A stretch of DNA of 16,123 nt from Sandaracinus sp. (GCA_020633125.1 JACKEH010000076.1:1-16123); one strand, 5' to 3'; numbered from the stretch's first letter, positions 1-7,886 are shown. The notes: a model not told the origin generated them from the sequence alone. Made by a program: numbers and translations.

Positions 1-1
1 G

Positions 2-316
2 GCCAGCACGGACACGCACTTCGTCCACCTCGCGTGGCGCAACGACCACGCGGACCTGAAGGACCTCCCCTTCCCCATGCTCGCGGACACGAAGCACGAG
101 CTGTCGACCGCGCTCGGCATCCTCCACAAGGACGCGGGCGTCTGCCTTCGTGCGACGTTCATCGTCGACCCCGACAACATCATCCGCTGGGTCGGCGTGA
201 ACGACCTCAGCGTCGGCCGCTCGGTGCCCGAGGTCCTTCGCGTCCTCGACGGCCTGCAGACGGACGAGCTCTGCCCCTGCAACTGGGAAAAGGGCCAGGA
301 CACGCTCTCGGTCTGA
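2..316 (+). CDS. ahpC: AhpC-type peroxiredoxin, C-terminal part (5' end outside window)
   Basis: The last 104 codons of a 2-Cys peroxiredoxin of the AhpC/TSA family, which reduces hydrogen peroxide and alkyl hydroperoxides in the cytoplasm. The frame is open from base 2 and contains the family's LPFPMLAD segment, then a CLRATFIVDP strand (AhpC proteins usually have RGTFIID here), then NDLSVGRSVPEVLRVLD, and near the end ELCPCNW. The last motif matches the C-terminal resolving-cysteine region of AhpC. The peroxidatic cysteine would lie upstream and is not visible. The reduction partner (AhpF, AhpD or thioredoxin) cannot be told from here. The family call is confident; the gene symbol is less so. 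Confidence 0.85.
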   Translation, partial: ASTDTHFVHLAWRNDHADLKDLPFPMLADTKHELSTALGILHKDAGVCLRATFIVDPDNIIRWVGVNDLSVGRSVPEVLRVLDGLQTDELCPCNWEKGQDTLSV

Positions 317-341
317 GCGTCCTGCATCCTTCGTTCGAGAG

Positions 342-375
342 AGCCGCTTCTTCGGAAGCGGCTTTTTCGCTTTTT
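342..375 (+). terminator. Rho-independent terminator after ahpC
   Basis: A perfect 9-bp stem (342-350 with 355-363) closed by a TTCG tetraloop is followed by TTTT, a CGC interruption and TTTTT. It begins 25 bases after the ahpC stop, so it most likely ends that transcript. The T-rich tail is on the plus strand only, so it is not an obvious terminator for the minus-strand receptor gene ending at 480. Confidence 0.85.
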
Positions 376-479
376 GCGCTCGCTTCGCTCCGCAGGTTGG
401 GCACCGCCGCCCTCGCTTGCGCGGGGACGGTCGTCTCACGGACTCCTGCGGCTCCACGGACTGCCGCTTCGACGGAAGG

Positions 480-2882
480 TCAGAGCCCCAGACGCATCCA
501 CAGCACGACGCTGCGCCCCGGCCCCTGAATGCTGCTGCCGTGCACGCGGTATGCGGCGTCGCTCAGGTTCTCCGCGACCAGCCCGAGAGCGAGCCAACCG
601 CGGTAGGTCCAGCCCGCGCGAAGGTCCATGACCGCGTAGCCCGGCGTGCCGCCCCGCGGAATGCGTGGGTCCGAGGCGTCGGCGACCGCGAGCCGCCCTT
701 GCGGCGCGGCCCAGCGAAGCGCGGCTCCCACCCAGAGCCCCGTGCCAGCGTGCCGCCAGCGTCCTTCGAACGTCCCCTGCGGCGGGGGCACACGCGAGAG
801 CGGCACCCGCGTCCCCGGCGGTGTCGCGCCGCGGTCGCCGAGGCTCGGACCGTCGCCCCACGCGTAAGAGAACGTCGAGCGCAGCGTCACCTCCGCCGGC
901 AGGTAGAGCGTGAGCCCGCCTTCCGCGCCGAAGAGCCGCGACGCTTCGTCCGCGTTCACGAGCTGAAAGGGATCACGCGAGCCGCCGCACTCGGGCGTCG
1001 AGGGAGGGCAGTCGGCGATCTCGCGGACCACACGCTGAATGCCGTCTTCGATTCGCGTCGCGAAGGTCCAAAGATCGAGCCGCAAGAGCTCGGTCTCACC
1101 CATCACGCCGAGCTCGGTCGTCAGGCTGCGCTCCGGCTCGAGCGACGCGTTCTCGAACTGGAAACCCGGCCCCACCTGCTGGCGCGCCGTGAGGTCGTCC
1201 AGGTTCGGCGCGCGAAAACCCTGGTCGACGTTGAGCGCGATCGACCAGCCCGGCCGTACCTTCGCGGCGAGCCCGGCGCGCGCGACCGGCGCGACGAAGG
1301 TCCGATCGATCGACGAGGTGCCCGACTCCACGTCGCCCGGCGCCGAGGCGTCCACCACGGCGAGCCGCGCGCCGCCACGCATCACGAGCCAATCCCACGC
1401 CCGCGCTTCGAGCTCGGCGAACAAACCGCCCGTGAGGTAGCGCGAGCCGTCGAGGTATTGCCCGCGGCTCAGCGGCGTCGTCACGTCGATGTCGGTGAAG
1501 GTTCGCTCCCCGTTCGAGCGGTGCACGTCGTCGCGAAACGCGTCGAGCCCGTAGCGCACGCGAAACGACACGTGCTCGCCGATCGGCTTGGGCGCGGTGG
1601 CGGCGCGAAAGGTGAAGCCGAGCGTGTCGACCACGTCCTGCCACCGAAAACGAATCGCGGAGCGCGGCCGATCACGCACGCGCCGCTCGAGATGACGCTG
1701 GTGCGAGAGCACGAGGTCGACGTCGCGCATCGGTCCGGCGTCGCCACGAAGCGCGACGTACGAGAGCGTGCGGAACTGCCGATCGATCTGGAGGCACTCG
1801 TCGATCGGCGCTTCCGGCGACGGGCATTGGTCGGTGCGCGGCGCGTCCATCTGCCGGTAGCCGTAGGTCGCGGCGACGAGGCGAAGCGTGCGACGAAGCC
1901 GGTGCTCGAGCCGCGCGTCGTAGGTCGCCTCACGAAACCCGGTGCCGAGCTGCGTGCGCCACTTCGACGGGTCGTTCGGGTGCGTGGGCTCTTCGGCGAA
2001 ACGCGGCACCCACGGCGCGACGTCGCCCCGGGTGACGGGCGTGTCGACACGATCGCGATGACGAACGACGCCGCCCGACTCGAGCAGGTCGACGTCGCGG
2101 TAGCCGCCGCCGACGAGCAAGCCGGTGTCGCGTCCGAGCTGCAGCTCGAGCTGCGCGCGACCGCCGATCTCGCGGTCGGCCGAGCCGTAGCGAAAGAAGA
2201 CCCGCGGTCGTGCGCTCACGCCGTCGCGCGCGGGGTCCAAGCGAGGTCGAATGGGCGTCGCCAACACCGCGCCGCCCAGCGCGTCGGAGCCCCAACGCAC
2301 CGACGAAGAGCCGCGAATCACGTCGAGGCGGGCGAGCGTCTGCTGGTCGACGGTGAAGAAGTATTGGTTCGGCCCCTGCCGGTAGAGGCCGTTGTTGAGT
2401 CGAATCCCGTCGAAGAGGTGCACGACCTGTTGGCCGGTGAGGCCTCGGACGTAGGGGCTCGCTTGGCCGTGCGCGGTCTGTTGAATCGCGACGCCCGGCT
2501 CGAAGCGCAAGGCGTCGGGCGCGGAGCGGGGCTGGCGTTCGTCGAGTTGGGCCCGGGTGACCGTCGAGCGGGCATCGTCGCGGGGCGCGGCGGGATCGTC
2601 GTCGACCCAAACCAGCGCCGTAGCGCCGAAATCGGGCTCGGTGGTGGCGCCGTAGCCGTAGTCGTCCACGTCGTCGTCCACGTCGAGGTCGGCCCGTTCG
2701 TCGGTGAGCTCGGCGCTCTGGGTCTCGGCCTCGATCGCACCGTCGACGTCGTGTTCCTCGGCGACTACGGCCTCCGAGCTCGAAGACGACCCGTCCTCCG
2801 ACTCGGACGGAACCTGCGCCACCCCACGTGTCGCGAAGGCGAGCACGAGCAGGTGAGCGAAGGTCCGAAGCGAAGGCGACAC
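480..2882 (-). CDS. TonB-dependent outer-membrane receptor
   Basis: An outer-membrane active-transport receptor of about 800 residues, driven by TonB-ExbBD. Residues 1-23 from the chosen GTG (complement of 2880-2882) form a signal peptide ending near GVAQ. Residues 24-105 are an acidic, low-complexity stretch with SSSSS and DVDDDVDD, and ATALVWV at 87-93 could serve as a TonB box. The plug follows at about 105-215 with typical signatures: SPYVRGLTGQQVVHLFDGIR, LARLDVIRGSSSVRWGSDA and LGGAV. The rest is a long beta-barrel ending GLVAENLSDAAYRVHG and a hydrophobic C-terminus, as in BtuB/heme-receptor-like members. Two Cys pairs in probable surface loops could form disulfides. The frame stays open upstream to an ATG at 3074, but that stretch does not look like protein and would remove the signal peptide from the N-terminus. 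No strong Shine-Dalgarno is visible at the GTG, so the start is uncertain. The substrate is unknown. Confidence 0.88.
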   Translation of the reverse strand: MSPSLRTFAHLLVLAFATRGVAQVPSESEDGSSSSSEAVVAEEHDVDGAIEAETQSAELTDERADLDVDDDVDDYGYGATTEPDFGATALVWVDDDPAAPRDDARSTVTRAQLDERQPRSAPDALRFEPGVAIQQTAHGQASPYVRGLTGQQVVHLFDGIRLNNGLYRQGPNQYFFTVDQQTLARLDVIRGSSSVRWGSDALGGAVLATPIRPRLDPARDGVSARPRVFFRYGSADREIGGRAQLELQLGRDTGLLVGGGYRDVDLLESGGVVRHRDRVDTPVTRGDVAPWVPRFAEEPTHPNDPSKWRTQLGTGFREATYDARLEHRLRRTLRLVAATYGYRQMDAPRTDQCPSPEAPIDECLQIDRQFRTLSYVALRGDAGPMRDVDLVLSHQRHLERRVRDRPRSAIRFRWQDVVDTLGFTFRAATAPKPIGEHVSFRVRYGLDAFRDDVHRSNGERTFTDIDVTTPLSRGQYLDGSRYLTGGLFAELEARAWDWLVMRGGARLAVVDASAPGDVESGTSSIDRTFVAPVARAGLAAKVRPGWSIALNVDQGFRAPNLDDLTARQQVGPGFQFENASLEPERSLTTELGVMGETELLRLDLWTFATRIEDGIQRVVREIADCPPSTPECGGSRDPFQLVNADEASRLFGAEGGLTLYLPAEVTLRSTFSYAWGDGPSLGDRGATPPGTRVPLSRVPPPQGTFEGRWRHAGTGLWVGAALRWAAPQGRLAVADASDPRIPRGGTPGYAVMDLRAGWTYRGWLALGLVAENLSDAAYRVHGSSIQGPGRSVVLWMRLGL

Positions 2883-2908
2883 GCGGCGGCGGAAGCTACC
2901 AGTCCCAT

Positions 2909-2943
2909 CCCTTCGGAGCGAAGGGTGGATCCCCTCGATCCAC
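2909..2943 (-). promoter_or_regulatory. Two adjacent hairpins in the receptor leader
   Basis: Read on the minus strand there are two perfect 7-bp stems. One pairs 2937-2943 with 2925-2931 across a 5-base loop. The other pairs 2919-2925 with 2909-2915 across a 3-base loop. They share base 2925, so both cannot be fully paired at once. They end 26 bases before the proposed GTG start, where a leader RNA structure could affect translation. No known riboswitch consensus was recognised and there is no U-tract. Function is inferred from position only. Confidence 0.35.
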
Positions 2944-3033
2944 GTTTCCTCGCGAAGGTGGTGACCCGCTTTTGTCCGGGATCGGTACGTTGAGTAGTGC
3001 CCCGGCATGCACGTCGTGGCTGAAGTCCCCAAC

Positions 3034-3049
3034 CGGAGCGGCCGCTCCG
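3034..3049. promoter_or_regulatory. Perfect 16-bp palindrome, possible operator
   Basis: CGGAGCGGCCGCTCCG is a perfect inverted repeat lying 14 bases upstream of the lipoprotein ATG at 3064, in the space between two divergent genes. It could be a regulator binding site or a small RNA hairpin. GC-rich DNA makes such palindromes by chance more often than average, so this is a weak call. No matching regulator gene is adjacent. Confidence 0.3.
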
Positions 3050-3063
3050 AAGTCGAGTCGACC

Positions 3064-4281
3064 ATGCGACGCACCCCCTGGTGGCTCTGTGCGATTCTCC
3101 TGAGCGCTTGCAGCTGCGAGAGCGGCCCGAGCGGCGGGCCCTGCTCGACGAACCCGCCCGACCTCGCGTGCAGCCGGTCGTGCGTGAACTCGACGAACTG
3201 CCCGCCCGGCTACCACTGCTCGCCCGGCGGGCGTTGCTACGCCGAGTGCGACGCACGCACCGGCGACGGTTGCCGCTCGGACGAAGGCTGCACGATGGAC
3301 GGCCAGTGCATCGAGCTCGCGACCGCGGGTGACGCGCGCGTGGCGATCCCCGGGATGACCGGCGACGGCGGCGATCCTTTCGTCTGCGCCGAGGTCGAGA
3401 TTGGCGCCACGCGCGTGACACCGAACGTGATCGTCGTGGTCGACCAGAGCAGCAGCATGAACGACAGCTTCTCCGGCGGGTCACGGTGGGACGTGCTCCG
3501 CGATTCGCTGCTCGCGCGGGGTGGACTGATCGAGGACCTGCAAGATCAGGTGCGCTTCGGCTTGGCGCTCTTCTCGGCGCGCGCCGAAGGCTCGAGCTCC
3601 GGACCGCCGATCGGCATGTGCCCAATCGTGGAGACCGTGCCCCCGGCGTTGAACAACTATGCGGCCATCGAGGCGGTCTACGGCTCCGCCGAGCCGATCG
3701 ACGAGACGCCGACCGGCGACAGCCTCGACTTCTTGCTCGATCAACTCGAGTTCGCGCCCGACCGCACGGACGACCCGACGATCTTCGTGCTCGCGACCGA
3801 CGGCGAGCCCGATCGCTGCGAAGAGCTGAACCCGCAGAACGGGCAGGAGGAGAGCGTCGCGTCGGTGGAGCGAGCGTACCGCGCCGGCGTGCGGACCTTC
3901 GTGATCAGCGTCGGACGCGGCACCGTCAGCGCGGAGCATCTGCAAGACGTCGCGAACGCGGGCCTCGGGCGACGCGACGGCGAACCGAACGCGCCCTATT
4001 GGGAAGCCGGAGACGACGACGGCCTTCGAAGCGCGTTGCGCGAGATCGTCGGTGGCGCGCTCAGCTGCGTGGTCGAGCTGCGTGGCCGCATCGAGCCGGG
4101 CATGGCGTGCTCGGGGCGCGTGGAGCTCAACGGTGTCGCGCTTCCCTGCGACGACCCGGACGGCTGGGAAGCCCTCGACGAGTCGACGATCGAGCTGCGG
4201 GGCGAAGCCTGCGACCGCTTGCAGAACGGCGCCGGCGCCGAGCTGAAGGCGACGTTCCCCTGCGACATCGTGTTGATCTGA
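3064..4281 (+). CDS. Cys-rich von Willebrand A domain lipoprotein
   Basis: A 405-residue envelope lipoprotein. Starting at ATG 3064 gives a clean lipoprotein signal (MRRTPWWLCAILLSAC) with lipidation at Cys16; the frame opens earlier, at 3007, but that start would bury the signal. Residues 27-83 hold a run of Cys residues (CSRSCVNSTNCPPGYHC and following), like the short Cys-rich modules of myxobacterial surface lipoproteins. Residues 120-335 are a von Willebrand A domain with an intact metal-ion-dependent adhesion site: D127-x-S129-x-S131 in VVVDQSSSM, a probable Thr217, and D246 in LATDGEPD. A short Cys-containing tail follows (335-405). The domain usually mediates metal-dependent protein binding. 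The partner is unknown. The gene is divergent from the TonB receptor, so the two may share control, but nothing shows this directly. Confidence 0.85.
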   Translation: MRRTPWWLCAILLSACSCESGPSGGPCSTNPPDLACSRSCVNSTNCPPGYHCSPGGRCYAECDARTGDGCRSDEGCTMDGQCIELATAGDARVAIPGMTGDGGDPFVCAEVEIGATRVTPNVIVVVDQSSSMNDSFSGGSRWDVLRDSLLARGGLIEDLQDQVRFGLALFSARAEGSSSGPPIGMCPIVETVPPALNNYAAIEAVYGSAEPIDETPTGDSLDFLLDQLEFAPDRTDDPTIFVLATDGEPDRCEELNPQNGQEESVASVERAYRAGVRTFVISVGRGTVSAEHLQDVANAGLGRRDGEPNAPYWEAGDDDGLRSALREIVGGALSCVVELRGRIEPGMACSGRVELNGVALPCDDPDGWEALDESTIELRGEACDRLQNGAGAELKATFPCDIVLI

Positions 4282-4305
4282 AGGCGAGTCGATCGAAAGG
4301 CGCGG

Positions 4306-4328
4306 CGCGAGGTCTCCACGACCTCGCG
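4306..4328. terminator. Hairpin between convergent genes, possible terminator
   Basis: A perfect 9-bp stem (4306-4314 with 4320-4328) with a 5-base loop sits between the lipoprotein stop (4281) and the convergent gene end (4403). An imperfect outer pairing between GAAAGGCGC near 4296-4304 and GCGCCTTC near 4350 may lengthen it. There is no proper T-tract on either side, so intrinsic termination is uncertain. The rest of the 4282-4402 gap shows nothing else. Confidence 0.4.
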
Positions 4329-4402
4329 GCCTCGGGCGCACCGTTCTCGGCGCCTTCTTCCCAGGTCACGACGGCCGCCGCGACTCCAGCTCGCGAGCCC
4401 GC

Positions 4403-5098
4403 TCAGTACACGATCGGCGGCGACGGCCAGTCGTCGTCCCAGCCTTCGACGGCGGGCTCTTCGGTCTCGAGGTGAGGCGCGACGAAAACCGCGGCCCCCG
4501 CCAACGCCAACACGATGGGCGCGCGCGCGAGCTGCTGGCCCGGCGTGAAACTCTTGCCGCCGTTGTGGCGGTCGCACGCGCGAAGGCCACCGACGAGGTC
4601 GTAGAGCATCAGCACGGGGATGCAGCTCATCCACTCGACCCCGAAGCGCATGCCCAACACGAAGGCCGCCGCCTCGAGCCCGAAGAGCAGCCAGCCCGTC
4701 GTCGCTTCGCGCGCGTAGAAGTGGCCCGACCCGAACGTGAGCGCGAGCGAGCAGAACGCGGCGACGCGTTTCTTTCGTTCGTCGCCGTAGCTTCGGTCGA
4801 CCGCTTCGCCGCCGCGGTAGGGGCCTTCGCCCGCGGGTGGCGTCGGGTCGATGGGCCCTTCGAGCAGCTCGTCCGGGTTCTCGAGACCTTCGAGCACCTC
4901 GCGCGCGCGCTCCTCGTCTTCCGCCCGAACCTGGATCGGGATCACGACGTAGTTCGCGCCCGAGCCGAGCATTTGCCCGTGCTGGAGGCCTGGCGTGGAG
5001 ACGTCGATCCCTGCGCTTCGAAGCACCTCGGCCCGCATCTGCGCGGCCACCGGATCCAGATGACGTTCGAGGATGACGATGGAGCCGGGCTTGGACAT
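4403..5098 (-). CDS. DUF2007 protein with TM2-like membrane tail
   Basis: A 231-residue protein of unknown function. Residues 5-72 (SIVILERHLDPVAAQMRAEV, then a YVVIPIQVRAEDEERAREVLEGL strand-helix) match the DUF2007 small alpha/beta domain, often labelled a putative signal-transducing domain. A Pro/Gly-rich linker (80-105) follows, then a membrane part with hydrophobic segments at about 113-127, 134-150, 156-171 and 191-208. The SGHFYAREATTGWLLFGLEA stretch resembles TM2-type proteins. ATG 5098 starts directly before the DUF2007 strand; the frame continues upstream without homology-like sequence. No clear Shine-Dalgarno is seen. It is divergent from the DUF368 gene, with 130 bases between the two starts. 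Confidence 0.75.
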   Translation of the reverse strand: MSKPGSIVILERHLDPVAAQMRAEVLRSAGIDVSTPGLQHGQMLGSGANYVVIPIQVRAEDEERAREVLEGLENPDELLEGPIDPTPPAGEGPYRGGEAVDRSYGDERKKRVAAFCSLALTFGSGHFYAREATTGWLLFGLEAAAFVLGMRFGVEWMSCIPVLMLYDLVGGLRACDRHNGGKSFTPGQQLARAPIVLALAGAAVFVAPHLETEEPAVEGWDDDWPSPPIVY

Positions 5099-5228
5099 CG
5101 TCCCGAGGGTACCGGTCGCGAGGCCGAACGTCAGGCGCGACCTGCCCGACAGCGGACGGAGGTTCCGGGCAGGGCCGAAAAGGCCGCCGATTGGCGTTCC
5201 CGAATCGCCCGCGCTACCAAGGCGCGCG

Positions 5229-6293
5229 ATGAGTGAGAAGCCCAGCCAGACGAGCGCCGCGAAGGCCACCGAGGTCGTGGACGACGAGCCCTACCCCATG
5301 CTCGGCGTGCGGGCGGCGATCGGCGGCACGCTGATGGGTCTGGCCAACCTCGTGCCGGGCATCAGCGGCGGCACGATGTTGCTCGCCTCGGGCGTGTACC
5401 CGCGCTTCATTCAAGCCATCGCGGAGCTCACGCGACTTCGATTCAAGAAGCGCTCGATCTTCACGCTCGGCGTCATCTTGCTCTGCGTCGCGCTCGCAAT
5501 CGTGTCGCTCTCCGGCCCGGTGAAGAACCTCGTCGTCAGCCACCGCTGGGTGATGTACTCGCTCTTCATCGGCCTCACGCTCGGGGGCCTGCCGGTCGTG
5601 TGGAAGATCGCGAAGCCCGCGACCTCGCAGACCTGGATCGGCGCGGTGGTCGGCTTCGTGCCCATGGCCGTGCTCGCGTACTTCCAGATGAAGGGCGCCG
5701 AAGGTGGCGGTGGCACCGAGAGCTTCGCGTACCTCTTCCTCGCCGGCGTGGTCGGCGCGAGCGCGATGGTGCTCCCCGGCATCAGCGGCGGCTACATGCT
5801 GCTCGTGATGGGCGTCTACGTGACGATCCTCGGCGCGGTCGAGGCCTGCAAGGACGCGGTGAAGGCGAAGGACTTCGACGCGCTCATGGGCCCCGCGCTC
5901 GACGTCGTGTTGCCTGTCGGTCTCGGCGTCGCGATCGGCATCCTCGTGGTGAGCAACGGCTTGAAGATCCTGCTCGAGCGTTTCGAAAAGCCCACGCTCG
6001 GCTTCTTGCTCGGCCTGCTCGGTGGCTCCGTCTTCGGTCTTTGGCCCTTTCAGGTCGGCGTCGCGCCGGAGCTCGGCTCGACCTTCAAGGGCCGCCTCGT
6101 CACCGAAGAGATTCTCGCGGAGCTCACGCCCGACAAATACCCGACCGAGCTCTTCACGCCTTCGATCGGTCAGATCGGTGGCGCGCTCGGTCTCGTGGTC
6201 GTCGGCTTCGTGCTGACCTCGCTCGTCGCGAAAATCGGCGGCGGCAAAGACGAGGCGAAGCAGAAGGGCGCCGCGGCTGCTGCCGCCGAGTGA
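5229..6293 (+). CDS. DUF368 family membrane protein, possible undecaprenyl-phosphate translocase
   Basis: A 354-residue polytopic inner-membrane protein. It carries the family hallmark twice: NLVPGISGGTMLLASGVYPR at about 40-59 and MVLPGISGGYMLLVMGVY at about 180-197. This indicates an internally duplicated fold. Roughly eight to ten hydrophobic segments follow, then a charged Ala-rich cytoplasmic tail. Members of DUF368 (called PopT in work on Vibrio cholerae and Staphylococcus aureus) recycle undecaprenyl phosphate across the membrane for cell-wall precursor synthesis. That role is transferred by family here, not shown. ATG 5229 is preceded by a weak AAGG at 5219-5222 and begins a short soluble N-terminus; the earlier ATG at 5073 would overlap the divergent gene. 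No gene nearby belongs to cell-wall synthesis. Confidence 0.87.
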   Translation: MSEKPSQTSAAKATEVVDDEPYPMLGVRAAIGGTLMGLANLVPGISGGTMLLASGVYPRFIQAIAELTRLRFKKRSIFTLGVILLCVALAIVSLSGPVKNLVVSHRWVMYSLFIGLTLGGLPVVWKIAKPATSQTWIGAVVGFVPMAVLAYFQMKGAEGGGGTESFAYLFLAGVVGASAMVLPGISGGYMLLVMGVYVTILGAVEACKDAVKAKDFDALMGPALDVVLPVGLGVAIGILVVSNGLKILLERFEKPTLGFLLGLLGGSVFGLWPFQVGVAPELGSTFKGRLVTEEILAELTPDKYPTELFTPSIGQIGGALGLVVVGFVLTSLVAKIGGGKDEAKQKGAAAAAAE

Positions 6294-6317
6294 CGCCCTT
6301 TCGAACGGCGCCCCCCG

Positions 6318-6348
6318 AGGCCGGCTCCCCGCGAGGTGCCGGCCTTTC
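6318..6348 (+). terminator. Terminator after the DUF368 gene
   Basis: A perfect 8-bp GC-rich stem (AGGCCGGC at 6318-6325 with GCCGGCCT at 6338-6345) and a 12-base loop is followed by a short TTT ending near 6348. It starts 24 bases after the DUF368 stop and precedes the convergent gene ending at 6397. The short T-run makes it a modest intrinsic terminator. Confidence 0.6.
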
Positions 6349-6396
6349 GCGATGCGCACGCAGCGATGGTGCGGGCCCCTTGGTGAAGCGTGCAGC

Positions 6397-7134
6397 TCAA
6401 GCGACGGCGGGGACGGCGGACGCCGAGGCGGAGCTCGACGCGACGTCGACTCGAATGCCTTCGTCGAGCGAGTAGCGCCCTTCGCGGTACGCACGCCACG
6501 TCGCTTCCGGCGTCTTCGGCTGCCGCGCGCACCAACGCAGGTACGCCGCGAAGACGATGTCCGGGTCGTCGACTTGCTCGGGCGGAACCTCGAGCTCGCC
6601 GGCCAAGAACGCCTCGACCGCTTCGAGCAGGTTCTCGTGGTAGCGCTCGTAGACGACGAGGTCGCGGAAGTACGCCGCGCGTGGGTGGGTGCCTTCGACG
6701 ATCGCCCGCGCCTCGTCGCGCACCTCGAGCAGCCGCGCCGGGTCGAGCTTCAGGAGCTCGAGGTCGTAGTGGAACTGCACGCCGTCGTGGTGGGCGCCGA
6801 TCAGGTGGCGAACCACACGCTCGGGGGAGCTGGCCAGACCACTGAAGTCGAGCGGATGCACCGCGCGTTCGGCGAGCAAGAAGGGGAAACGCAGCGGACG
6901 GGCCCGAAAGAGACGAGCACGCCAGGTGGTGCGCGGCGCGAAGTCCTTCGACATGCCGATGCTCTCGGGGCGCGTGAAGACGCGATGCCACATGCGCAGC
7001 ACACCGAGCTGAATCTGCCAGAGGTTCGGCACCTCGTCGTCGCCCACGAGCCCGCTGGCGCGAACACGCTCGAGGCCGTCGCGAATGGCGCGCGGAAAGA
7101 GGAGGAGGTGCGAGTGCAGGGGAAGCTCGGGCAT
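6397..7134 (-). CDS. Hypothetical protein encoded with a GntR regulator
   Basis: A 245-residue soluble protein that I do not recognise. ATG 7134 is supported by GGAG (complement of 7141-7144) six bases upstream. It lies 34 bases downstream of the GntR stop on the same strand, so the two are very likely one operon. The sequence looks mostly helical with many aromatic, His and Arg residues: PNLWQIQLGVLRMWHRVF, then HLIGAHHDGVQFHYDLELL at about 130-148, then VVYERYHENLLEAVEAFL at about 173-190. It ends in a Ser/Ala-rich tail. The clustered His and Glu, including an ExxH in YERYHE, could bind metal, but this is only suggestive. No signal peptide or membrane segment is seen. Pairing with a FadR-type regulator hints at a lipid or carboxylic-acid metabolic role; this is inference. 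Confidence 0.75.
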   Translation of the reverse strand: MPELPLHSHLLLFPRAIRDGLERVRASGLVGDDEVPNLWQIQLGVLRMWHRVFTRPESIGMSKDFAPRTTWRARLFRARPLRFPFLLAERAVHPLDFSGLASSPERVVRHLIGAHHDGVQFHYDLELLKLDPARLLEVRDEARAIVEGTHPRAAYFRDLVVYERYHENLLEAVEAFLAGELEVPPEQVDDPDIVFAAYLRWCARQPKTPEATWRAYREGRYSLDEGIRVDVASSSASASAVPAVA

Positions 7135-7140
7135 GTCGTT

Positions 7141-7144
7141 CTCC
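7141..7144 (-). promoter_or_regulatory. Ribosome binding site of the 245-residue protein
   Basis: GGAG on the minus strand, followed by AA, lies six bases before ATG 7134. This decides the start in favour of 7134 over an in-frame ATG further upstream, which would overlap the end of the GntR gene. Confidence 0.75.
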
Positions 7145-7168
7145 GAGGGATTGAGACGGAAGAGGTGC

Positions 7169-7873
7169 TCAGGAAGCGAGGCGCGTGAGGGTGCTGGCAT
7201 CGCGTGCCGCGAGGAGGTTGGCGATCGACGCCGCAGGCGGGCGCTCGGAAGGAGGCGCGGCGAGCGCCGCGAGCAACGCGCGATACGCGACGACGTTCGT
7301 CGCCGGCTCGGCGTAGATCGCGTCACGAAGCTCGGGCAGCTCGGCGAGCACGTTCGCGACCGGGCTCGCACAGAGCTGCAGCACGGGACTTCGGGTCGCC
7401 GCGAGCAGCGCCGCGAGCACGTCGAGGTCGGCCGCCGCGACACGGGCGACGTCACCCGAGCCAGCCGCGACGACGAACGCCTCGACCGCGTCTTCGATGG
7501 GCGCGGTCGCATCGACCTCGAGCGCGAAGAGGCGCTCCAGCACCAAGGTCGCGAGCTGGCGGCGCACCGCGAGCAGGTCCCGCGCGACCTCGAGACGCTC
7601 TGCTTTGCTGCGACCGACCACCAAGGCTGGGAGCAAGTCGAGGGTGCCGCTGCGTCGGTAGTCGCGAACCTGGTAGCCGCTGCCCTGACGTACCGAGAGC
7701 AGGCCTTCGGCCGCGAGCCGAGAGAGCGCCGCACGCACGGTGCCGCGGTTGACCTCGAAGCGAGCCGCGAGCTGTCGCTCGGGAGGCAGCCGGCTTCCGG
7801 CCGCGAATCGACCGGAGGTGATCTCGTCGCGGAGGACGTCGGCCACGTCGTCGACGGCGCGGGTTTCGAGCAT
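7169..7873 (-). CDS. GntR-family (FadR-type) transcriptional regulator
   Basis: A 234-residue DNA-binding regulator. Residues 1-72 are the winged helix-turn-helix with the GntR signature: ADVLRDEITSGRFAAGSRLP, ERQLAARFEVNRGTVRAAL and LAAEGLLSVRQGSGYQV. Residues 95-205 are helical, like the FCD ligand domain of the FadR subfamily. The metal-binding Asp/His pattern expected there is largely missing (DLDVLAALLAATRSPV where D..FH would stand), so the effector may be bound without metal. ATG 7873 is chosen because the HTH begins right after it, and because the earlier ATG at 7954 would place two operator-like palindromes inside the coding region. Those palindromes fit the FadR-group core TGGT-N3-ACCA, which suggests autoregulation and control of the downstream 245-residue protein. 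Confidence 0.88.
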   Translation of the reverse strand: MLETRAVDDVADVLRDEITSGRFAAGSRLPPERQLAARFEVNRGTVRAALSRLAAEGLLSVRQGSGYQVRDYRRSGTLDLLPALVVGRSKAERLEVARDLLAVRRQLATLVLERLFALEVDATAPIEDAVEAFVVAAGSGDVARVAAADLDVLAALLAATRSPVLQLCASPVANVLAELPELRDAIYAEPATNVVAYRALLAALAAPPSERPPAASIANLLAARDASTLTRLAS

Positions 7874-7886
7874 GGGCGCCAGGATG

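Noticed and set aside
207..631. Short open frames around the ahpC end and the 376-479 gap
   Set aside because: They overlap ahpC, its terminator or the receptor end, and their Arg/Pro/Ala-rich translations match no family.
417..2993. Open frame of 858 codons on the plus strand
   Set aside because: It is the antisense of the TonB receptor; the Arg/His/Val-rich translation has no domain, and long antisense frames are expected at this GC content.
2883..3063. Cobalamin riboswitch before the TonB receptor
   Set aside because: The conserved B12-box and core segments could not be found on the minus strand; only simple hairpins are present.
5214..6494. Open frame of 426 codons on the minus strand
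   Set aside because: Antisense of the DUF368 gene, with a His/Glu/Arg-biased translation typical of a shadow frame.
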